Origin: Propionibacteriaceae bacterium
Lineage (GTDB): Bacteria > Actinomycetota > Actinomycetes > Propionibacteriales > Propionibacteriaceae
Length of the DNA stretch: 64,000 nt
NCBI GenBank assembly: GCA_030532575.1
Contig: JAUNKV010000002.1
Span: 33,051-97,050, forward strand
Reading direction: 5' to 3'
Under the pieces are notes generated by a model. That model was given only the letters and a program-made list of their open reading frames with translations, searched no databases and was not told the DNA's origin. The translations under genes and the position numbers were made by a program. Within the stretch, counting starts at the first letter, position 1. Every line of letters begins with the position of its first letter. Below are positions 57,683 through 64,000 of the stretch, one piece after another.

Positions 57683-58762
57683 ATGTTCCTGCTTGAGACC
57701 GCCACGACGCTCACGAGTGTTCCGCTGCTGAACACCATCTGGTTCCTGCTCATCGCCGTCCTGTGGATCGGGTTCTTCTTCCTGGAGGGCTTCGACTTCG
57801 GCGTGGCGATGCTGCTTCCCATCCTCGGGCGCGACGACAAGGAGCGTCGCGTCATGGTGAACACCATCGGCCCGAACTGGGACGGCAACGAGGTGTGGCT
57901 GCTCACCGCCGGTGGGGCCACCTTCGCGGCCTTCCCCGGCTGGTACGCCTCGCTGTTCTCCGGACTGTACCTTCCGCTGCTGCTGATCCTGGTCGGTCTG
58001 ATCCTGCGTGGTGTGGCCTTCGAGTATCGCTCGAAGAGCCCTGATGCGCAGTGGCGTCGCATGTTCGACTGGTTCGCGATCATCGGCTCCTTCCTGCCCT
58101 CTCTGGTGTTGGGGGTCGGGTTCGCGAACTTCGTGATCGGCCTGGCCAACGACAACCTGCTGTGGAACGGCGACTTCTTCGGCCTGTTCGGGCCGTTCGC
58201 CCTGCTGGGTGGGGTGTTGTTCGTGGTGCTGTTCCTGGTGCACGGGGCCACCTTCGTCGGGCTGAAGACCCGCGGTGAGATCCAGGACCGGGCCGAGGCC
58301 CTGGTGCGTCGGATCGGCTGGGGCGCGGTCGTGTGCATGGCGCTGTTCGTGTTCTGCCAGCAGATCTTCCACCCCGCCAACAGCGAGTTCGGCAATTTCA
58401 CCGTCGTCGGGTGGCTGCTGGCCGTGGTCGCGGTGCTGTCCCTGGCCGCCTCGGTGTTCATGACCGGCCACAAGTCGCGGGAGGGCTGGGGCTTCGTGCT
58501 GGGTGGCCTGTCCATCGTCGCGCTGATCGCTGGCATCTTCGTGAGGATGTACGGCAACCTGGGCTTCACCCAGGATGTCTCCATGGCCCCCGACGAGCGG
58601 CTCAACATCCTCACGGCCGCCGCGTCGGAGACCACCTTGACGCTGATGACGTGGTCGACGGTGATCTTCCTGCCCATCGTGCTGGCCTACCAGGCGTGGA
58701 GCTACTGGGTGTTCAGCCGTCGGGTCAGCACCAAGAACATCCCCGACGGGATCGTGTACTGA
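57683..58762 (+). CDS. cydB: Cytochrome bd ubiquinol oxidase subunit II
   Basis: 359 residues from the ATG at 57683; a GTG at 57671 would add four residues, but GAGG at the cydA stop is better placed for the ATG. CydB motifs are LWIGFFFLEGFDFGVAML, PNWDGNEVWLLTAGGATFAAFP and RGVAFEYRSK. It has eight or nine membrane helices. It partners CydA. Its stop lies 34 bases before the cydD ATG. Confidence 0.95.
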   Translation: MFLLETATTLTSVPLLNTIWFLLIAVLWIGFFFLEGFDFGVAMLLPILGRDDKERRVMVNTIGPNWDGNEVWLLTAGGATFAAFPGWYASLFSGLYLPLLLILVGLILRGVAFEYRSKSPDAQWRRMFDWFAIIGSFLPSLVLGVGFANFVIGLANDNLLWNGDFFGLFGPFALLGGVLFVVLFLVHGATFVGLKTRGEIQDRAEALVRRIGWGAVVCMALFVFCQQIFHPANSEFGNFTVVGWLLAVVAVLSLAASVFMTGHKSREGWGFVLGGLSIVALIAGIFVRMYGNLGFTQDVSMAPDERLNILTAAASETTLTLMTWSTVIFLPIVLAYQAWSYWVFSRRVSTKNIPDGIVY

Positions 58763-58783
58763 GTTTTTGTCGGGGGCTACCGG

Positions 58784-58789
58784 TAGCCT
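58784..58789 (+). promoter_or_regulatory. -10 box upstream of cydD
   Basis: TAGCCT is followed by 7 bases and the ATG at 58797 with no ribosome binding site. It suggests a second, leaderless start for cydDC inside the cyd locus. Confidence 0.45.
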
Positions 58790-58796
58790 GAGTTTC

Positions 58797-60386
58797 ATGG
58801 CAGGACCGGTGGAGCCGAGGCTTCTGAAACGTGCCGGGGCGGCCAGGGTTCACCTGGCCGCCTCGGTCGTCGTCGGTGTGGTGACGGCGGTGTTCGTGAT
58901 CGCCCAGGCGTGGCTGCTGGCTCACGCCATCACGGTGGTCTTCCACTACCGGGCGTTGCCCCCGGACTGGGTGTTGACCCTGGCCCTGCTGCTGGCGGTG
59001 TTCGTCGCGCGGGGGGTGCTCAGCTGGGTGAGTTCGGTGGTGGCGCACCGGTCGTCGGCGACGGTGAAGTCGCAGCTGAGGCGCGACGTCCTGGCCGCGC
59101 ACCTGAGGCGCCCCACCGCGTCGTCGGCCTCGCTGGTGCGGATCGTCACGACGGGGTTGGATGCCTTGGACGGGTATTTCTCGAAGTTCCTGCCGCAGCT
59201 GGGGCTGGCGGCGACGGTGCCCTTCCTGGTGGGTGCGGTGATCCTGTGGGCGGACTGGCCGAGCGCATTGATCGTCGCGTTCACCCTGCCGTTGATCCCG
59301 GTGTTCATGGCGCTGATCGGCTGGACCACGCAGGCGGCGACGAGGCGGAGCTTCGCGCGCGCGGACCGGCTGGCCAATCATTTCGCGGATCTGATCCAGG
59401 GGTTGCCGACGCTGCAGGCCTTCGCCCGTGCCCGGGCGCAGCGCAAGGGCGTGGTGCTGACCGAGGGGCAGTACCGCTCGGAGACGATGAAGGTGCTGTA
59501 TGTGTCCTTCCTGTCGTCGTTCGCGCTGGAGCTGTTGGCGTCGTTGTCGGTGGCGGTGGTGGCGGTCACCGTCGGGTTCCGGCTGGCCTTCGGGGAGATG
59601 CCCTTCCATGCGGCCCTGTTCATCCTGATCCTGGCGCCGGAGGCGTTCCTGCCGGTGCGTCAGGTGGGGGTGCACTTCCACGACTCGGCCGATGGTGTGG
59701 CGGCGGCGCGGGCGGCGCTGGACCTGATCGGCGACGATCCCGCCCCGGCCTGCCGGGACCTGCCCCAGGGCAGTTCGCTGCGGCTGGAGGGGGTGGGTTT
59801 CACCTGGCCCGGGGCGGATTCCCCCGCCGTGGCGGGGCTGGATCTGATGGTGCCTGAGGGCCGGGTGGTCGCGGTGACGGGGCCGTCGGGGGGCGGCAAG
59901 TCCACCGCGCTGGGTCTGGTGCTGGGTTTCCACTCCCCTGATTCGGGGCGGGTGCTCGTCGATGGGGTGGACCTGGCGGAGCTGGACCCTGCGGCGTGGC
60001 GTCGTCGGGTGGCGTGGGTGCCGCAGGACCCGGGGATGGTGGCTGGCACCGTCGGCAACAACGTGCGGCTGGGGATTGAGGCCACCGACGACGAGGTGGC
60101 ACGGGCGTTGCTGGATGCGGGGGCGGATTTCCCGGCCAGCAAGGGGGTTGGGGACGATGGCGAGGGCCTGTCGGCGGGTGAGCGGCGGCGGGTCGCGGTG
60201 GCGCGGGCGTTGCTGCGGATCAGGTCAGGGGCGCGGCTGCTGGTGTTGGATGAGCCGACAGCGGGGCTGGATGCGGCCACTGAGGAGGCGGTGATCCGTG
60301 CGGTGCGGGACTCGGGAGCGGGGGCGTTGGTGGTGACGCACCGGCCTGCGGTGTTGGCTGCGGCTGATGAGGTGGTGACGCTGTGA
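58797..60386 (+). CDS. cydD: Thiol-exporting ABC transporter subunit CydD
   Basis: 529 residues from the ATG at 58797. The CydDC complex is needed for cytochrome bd assembly and has been linked to export of glutathione/cysteine and to heme. The membrane domain (1-310) is followed by an ATPase with GPSGGGKST (Walker A), LSAGERRRVAVARALL (signature) and LLVLDEPTAGLD (Walker B). The GTG of cydC overlaps its stop. Confidence 0.92.
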   Translation: MAGPVEPRLLKRAGAARVHLAASVVVGVVTAVFVIAQAWLLAHAITVVFHYRALPPDWVLTLALLLAVFVARGVLSWVSSVVAHRSSATVKSQLRRDVLAAHLRRPTASSASLVRIVTTGLDALDGYFSKFLPQLGLAATVPFLVGAVILWADWPSALIVAFTLPLIPVFMALIGWTTQAATRRSFARADRLANHFADLIQGLPTLQAFARARAQRKGVVLTEGQYRSETMKVLYVSFLSSFALELLASLSVAVVAVTVGFRLAFGEMPFHAALFILILAPEAFLPVRQVGVHFHDSADGVAAARAALDLIGDDPAPACRDLPQGSSLRLEGVGFTWPGADSPAVAGLDLMVPEGRVVAVTGPSGGGKSTALGLVLGFHSPDSGRVLVDGVDLAELDPAAWRRRVAWVPQDPGMVAGTVGNNVRLGIEATDDEVARALLDAGADFPASKGVGDDGEGLSAGERRRVAVARALLRIRSGARLLVLDEPTAGLDAATEEAVIRAVRDSGAGALVVTHRPAVLAAADEVVTL

Positions 60387-61957
60387 GGGGGTTGCTGAGC
60401 ACGCTGTTGGCGGAGGTGCCGAAGGGTCGGTTGCGGCTGGCAGGTGCTGTGGCGCTGGCCTTTCTGGCGTCGTTCTCGTCGGTGGCGTTGATGGGGCTCT
60501 CGGCGTGGCTGATCAGTTTTGCCGCGCTGATGCCTCCGGTGCTGTACCTGCAGGCCCCGGCGGTGGGGGTGCGGACCTTCGCGATCTCGCGGGGGGTGTT
60601 CCGGTATCTGGAGCGGCTGCTGGGTCATGACGTGGCGTTGCGGATGCAGTCGGCGCTGCGGGTGCGTACCTATGACGCGCTGGCCCGGACCACGCTGATC
60701 GGGGCGCGTCGTGGTGATCTGTTGACGCGGGTGATGGCGGACACCGAGGCGGTCACGGATGTGCTGGTGCGGGTGTTGATCCCGTTCTCTTCGGCGCTGC
60801 TGGTGGTGACTGCGGCCTCGGTGGGGGTCGCGGTGATCTCTCCCGGTGCGGGGGCTGTGTTGTTGGTGACGGCGCTGGTGGCGGGGGTGCTGGTGCCGTG
60901 GCTGGCGCAGCGTGCCAGCATCGACGTCGATGAGGCTGCTGTGCCGAGCCGGGGCAGGCTGGCGGATGCGGTGCGGGAGGTGGCGCGCACCGCCCCGGAG
61001 CTGGTGGCCCACGGGGCCGAGGGGGCGGCGTTGGAGCGGCTGCGTGGCCTGGATGCGGAGCTGCACGCGCAGGAGTCGCGGGGGGCGTGGGTCCGTGGCG
61101 TCGCCGGGGCGGTGCAGGTGGTGGCTGCTGGGGTCGCGGTGGTGGCGGGGCTGGCCATCGGTGCGCCCGCCGTCGTCTCCGGGCAGATGCATCCGACGTT
61201 CCTGGCGGTGTTGGCGTTGACGCCGTTGGCCCTGCACGAGGTGTTGGCGACGTTCGCGGCGGCGGCGCAGACGTGGACCCGGGCGCGGGCGTCGCTGCGT
61301 CGGGTGGCGGAGGTGTTGGAGGCCGAGCCGGTGGGGACCGGGGATGTGGTGCCGGATGGTGAGGCTGCTGCTGGGCTGCGGCTGGCGGGGGTGGCTGTCG
61401 GCTGGCCGGGTGGCCCGGTGGTGCAGGAGGGCCTGGACCTGACGGTGGCCCCGGGTGAGCGGGTGGCGCTGACCGGGGTCTCGGGGGTGGGCAAGACGAC
61501 GGTGGCGGCCACCGCGATGGGCCTGATCCCGCCGTTGGCTGGCGTGGTGGAGCGGGGTGGGCGCGTCGGCTATCTGGCGCAGGATGCCCACATCTTCGCC
61601 ACGTCGGTGGCGGAGAACGTGCGGATCGGCAACAAGGAGGCCTCGGATGAGCAGGTCGCCCAGGCCCTGGCCCGGGCGGGGTTGCCGCTGGAGCCGGGTC
61701 GGCTGGTGGGTGAGGACGGGGCGAGCCTGTCCGGCGGCGAGCGTCGTCGTCTGGCCCTGGCGCGGCTGCTGGTGGCGGATCGGGACCTGTGGATTCTGGA
61801 TGAGCCGACGGAGCACCTGGACCAGGCCACGGCTGAGATGTTGATGGCCGATGTGTGGCAGGCCTCGGCCAGCCGGGCGGTCCTGGTCATCACCCACGAT
61901 CCTGAGGTGGTCGCAGCCTGCGACCGGGAGCTCCACCTGTCGGCCTCCCGGGGCTGA
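60383..61957 (+). CDS. cydC: Thiol-exporting ABC transporter subunit CydC
   Basis: 524 residues. Exporter membrane domain followed by an ATPase with GVSGVGKTT (Walker A), LSGGERRRLALARLLV (signature) and LWILDEPTEHLDQATAEML (Walker B). It pairs with CydD. The GTG at 60383 overlaps the cydD stop. A strong terminator follows 61 bases after its stop, so it ends the cyd operon. Confidence 0.93.
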   Translation: MRGLLSTLLAEVPKGRLRLAGAVALAFLASFSSVALMGLSAWLISFAALMPPVLYLQAPAVGVRTFAISRGVFRYLERLLGHDVALRMQSALRVRTYDALARTTLIGARRGDLLTRVMADTEAVTDVLVRVLIPFSSALLVVTAASVGVAVISPGAGAVLLVTALVAGVLVPWLAQRASIDVDEAAVPSRGRLADAVREVARTAPELVAHGAEGAALERLRGLDAELHAQESRGAWVRGVAGAVQVVAAGVAVVAGLAIGAPAVVSGQMHPTFLAVLALTPLALHEVLATFAAAAQTWTRARASLRRVAEVLEAEPVGTGDVVPDGEAAAGLRLAGVAVGWPGGPVVQEGLDLTVAPGERVALTGVSGVGKTTVAATAMGLIPPLAGVVERGGRVGYLAQDAHIFATSVAENVRIGNKEASDEQVAQALARAGLPLEPGRLVGEDGASLSGGERRRLALARLLVADRDLWILDEPTEHLDQATAEMLMADVWQASASRAVLVITHDPEVVAACDRELHLSASRG

Positions 61958-62018
61958 GCCGCTTCCGCTGCTGGTCGGGCTGAGGTCCCGTCCCCTTCCA
62001 GGCACGAATCGCAGGGGG

Positions 62019-62058
62019 AAAACGCTGGGGCGTCGGATGTCGACGCCCCAGCGTTTTT
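62019..62058. terminator. Strong bidirectional Rho-independent terminator
   Basis: A 17-bp perfect stem (AAAACGCTGGGGCGTCG / CGACGCCCCAGCGTTTT) with loop GATGT; the plus strand ends in TTTTT and the minus strand likewise. It separates cydC from the convergent permease gene. Outer arms AGGCACGAA / TTCGTGCCT enclose it. Confidence 0.95.
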
Positions 62059-62085
62059 CACCAGTGTTTCGTGCCTCCTCAGGGT

Positions 62086-64000
62086 TCAGATCACCAGGGC
62101 CCGTTTTCTGCTGTGCAGCTGGCGGACTCCCAGCCTGACGGCCAGGGCTCCGGCCAGCAGCAGCGCTGCGGTGAAGGCGGCCAGGCCCACGTAGTTGATC
62201 CCGGCCAGGTCGAAGATCGGCGGGTAGAGCCAGTGCAGCAGCGCCGTCGAGACCATTCCTGCCACGCATCCCAGAGCGAGGGGGACCACCAGGACCGGGC
62301 CGATCACCCCGGAGAGCACGCGCCTGGCCCAGTGCTGGGGCAGGCCCATCGCGGTGAGGTTCCTGGCGAGGGGGCGCAGGGCCTGCACCTCGCGCTGCAG
62401 GGTCCACACCAGCAGCGGGATGGCCAGGAGTGCCACTCCGGTGAAGCCGATGGTCAGCCACAGCGGGGCACTGGCCCCATCACTGGGCCGGTGCACCTCA
62501 AGGACCACCCCGCCATGTCCTGAGGCGACGGGCCACTGCTCCATGTCGGCTGCCTGCTCCGGGCTGAGCCCGGTGTGAACCCGGAACACCAATCCCTCCT
62601 CCTCCGAGAAGGGGATGGTCTCGCGCAGCCCGAAGGCGTAGCCGGTGTTCAGCCGGGCCGGGGCCTCGGGTTTGAAGCCGATGACTCGGGTCTGGATGGT
62701 CCGGGACGGATCGGCGAAATCCACCAAGGTGACCTCGGCGTCGGCCCCGCCGAGCTTCAGCACCGCTCCACTGCTCATCACAGCCGCCTGCTCCGAGGTG
62801 AGTCCCAGCACGGCTGTGGCCTCCGCCACCGAGTCGAAGACCTGCACCACTCCTTCTCCCTCGACCCCGTAGTTGGTGTTGCTGAGGGTGGCCACGGCCT
62901 GGCTGTGGTTGTCCTGCTCGAACTGCGCGATCACCTCCTCGGGTAGTTCTTCCCCCTTGAGGGTGGTGGCCTGGAACAGCACCATCCCCTCAGGCACCTG
63001 TGGGACCAGTAGCAACACTTGAGCGCTCACCGAGGCGGAGATGTTGATGAACACGCTCAGCACCAGCCCGATCAGCAGGGTGGCCACGGCGCTGACCCCC
63101 GCCCAGCGGGCGCCGTCCTCGCGGAGCAGCCGGGCCGCCAGGTCACGAGGGCTGGCCGGGGATTTCACGGCGGCTCTGCTGCCCCAGGCAACCACCCTGG
63201 GGGCCAGGGCCACCATGCCGAGCACCGCGAAGATCACCCCCAGGCTCATCGGCCAGAGTTTTCCGGCCGATGTCACCAAGGACCAGACCGCGATTCCCCA
63301 CAGGCCGAGCCCAGCCCATCCCAGGGCGGTGGACATGGCGGGGGGCAGGGGGCGCGGTGCCCGCTCCGCCAGCCGGGCCCGCACCTGCTGGAAGGCCCCC
63401 AGCACGATGAAGCCGAGCAGGGCACCGGCCACGCTCCACAGCACCGTTTGCCCCAGCCAGCTGAGTGAGAACTGCCACGGCCCCAGGGGCAGCCCCTGGT
63501 TGGCCTGCTGGATCAGGGGACGCACCCCCAGGCCTGCGAGCATTCCGAGGCTGCATCCGGCGGCGGCCAGGGTGACGGCTCCCCCCAGGAGGCCCGTCAC
63601 GGCCGTGCGGAGCATCACCCGGGGTCGGATACCAGAGCGGACCAGCACCTGCTGGATGCCCCGCACCCAGCGGGCCACCATCCCGGCGAAGACGAAGGGG
63701 ATGCCCGCCAGCAGGGCGAGCACCAGGGAGTACCCGCCCAGGAAGCGCTGGGCGGAGACCCCATCCGGCCTCAGCAGATCGGCGCGCAGAATCATGGAGA
63801 TGGGCTGCTCCTCGCTGCCTCCCCCGATCTCACCTTGGAGAGCCCGGAGCTCATCATCCGGTCCCGTCAGCCAGTACGTCGCCGTGACCTCCTCGATGCT
63901 CTCGCCTTTTCCGGCACGCTCCCCCCACGTACCCGGGGCACACATCAAAGTGTCTGCGGCATGACTGTAAACCTCTTTGAATGTTCCGACCACGGCAATT
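62086..64000 (-). CDS. FtsX-like permease (ABC transporter), 5' end outside the window
   Basis: At least 635 residues; the frame is still open at the right edge, where it reads VVGTFKEVYSHAADTL, so the true start is probably beyond 64000. Two sets of membrane helices are visible: one around residues 85-260 of the visible part, and a C-terminal set ending ALAVRLGVRQLHSRKRALVI. Between them lies a large extracytoplasmic domain (about 325-480). Layout and the four-helix ends fit FtsX/MacB-type permeases that work with a separate ATPase. The substrate is unknown. It is terminated by the hairpin at 62019-62058. Confidence 0.75.
   Translation of the reverse strand, partial: IAVVGTFKEVYSHAADTLMCAPGTWGERAGKGESIEEVTATYWLTGPDDELRALQGEIGGGSEEQPISMILRADLLRPDGVSAQRFLGGYSLVLALLAGIPFVFAGMVARWVRGIQQVLVRSGIRPRVMLRTAVTGLLGGAVTLAAAGCSLGMLAGLGVRPLIQQANQGLPLGPWQFSLSWLGQTVLWSVAGALLGFIVLGAFQQVRARLAERAPRPLPPAMSTALGWAGLGLWGIAVWSLVTSAGKLWPMSLGVIFAVLGMVALAPRVVAWGSRAAVKSPASPRDLAARLLREDGARWAGVSAVATLLIGLVLSVFINISASVSAQVLLLVPQVPEGMVLFQATTLKGEELPEEVIAQFEQDNHSQAVATLSNTNYGVEGEGVVQVFDSVAEATAVLGLTSEQAAVMSSGAVLKLGGADAEVTLVDFADPSRTIQTRVIGFKPEAPARLNTGYAFGLRETIPFSEEEGLVFRVHTGLSPEQAADMEQWPVASGHGGVVLEVHRPSDGASAPLWLTIGFTGVALLAIPLLVWTLQREVQALRPLARNLTAMGLPQHWARRVLSGVIGPVLVVPLALGCVAGMVSTALLHWLYPPIFDLAGINYVGLAAFTAALLLAGALAVRLGVRQLHSRKRALVI

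Overview
The window is GC-rich actinobacterial DNA with GTG and TTG starts, many ATGA or GTGA gene overlaps and several promoters that put a TANNNT box 6-7 bases before the start codon (leaderless genes). The protein style (pta-ackA, cydABDC, Rieske-type GltS-like protein, DUF559 gene, HAD lipoprotein) suggests a facultative or anaerobic member of Propionibacteriaceae, perhaps Arachnia-like. That placement is inference.

Positions 1-25,600 form a double CRISPR-Cas island. A type I-G (formerly I-U) operon (csb1, csb2, cas3, csb3-like, a cas4-cas1 fusion, cas2; 468-8719) is followed by its 36-bp-repeat array (8900-9772). A type I-E operon (cas3, cse1, cse2, cas7, cas5, cas6e, cas1, cas2; 10299-19168) is followed by a 100-repeat array (19213-25181) whose leader-distal end fades into decayed repeats. 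Between the two systems, just ahead of the I-E cas3 promoter, lies a two-repeat mini-array (about 10101-10191). Its spacer-like segment matches DNA beside the cas3 -35 box at 15 of 18 positions, and two of the three mismatches fall at spacer positions 6 and 12, which Cascade does not read. I interpret this as a CreR-type Cas-regulating RNA that directs Cascade to repress its own operon. It is the strongest candidate for an interesting system here.

From 25,666 to 35,646 there is a small unknown gene, a heterodimeric ABC exporter pair, a small secreted protein with an orphan LPHTG motif, a cation/proton antiporter, a divergent HAD-phosphatase lipoprotein, yaaA, a small membrane protein and a PfkB-family kinase. 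Two related lipoprotein genes (35837-38506) are bracketed by two copies of a 68-bp palindromic element whose loop is inverted between copies.

From 38,608 to 46,292 the minus strand carries three copies of a two-gene module of unknown membrane proteins (six paralogs), interrupted by a Rieske/GltS-like flavoprotein gene. Then come nfo, aspA (minus), pta-ackA, a three-gene operon that looks like ether-lipid biosynthesis (SDR reductase, acyltransferase, alkyl-DHAP-synthase-like protein), and a frameshifted DUF559 gene inside 73-bp inverted repeats. The window ends with the cytochrome bd locus cydABDC, a strong bidirectional terminator, and the 3' part of an FtsX-like permease gene that runs off the right edge.
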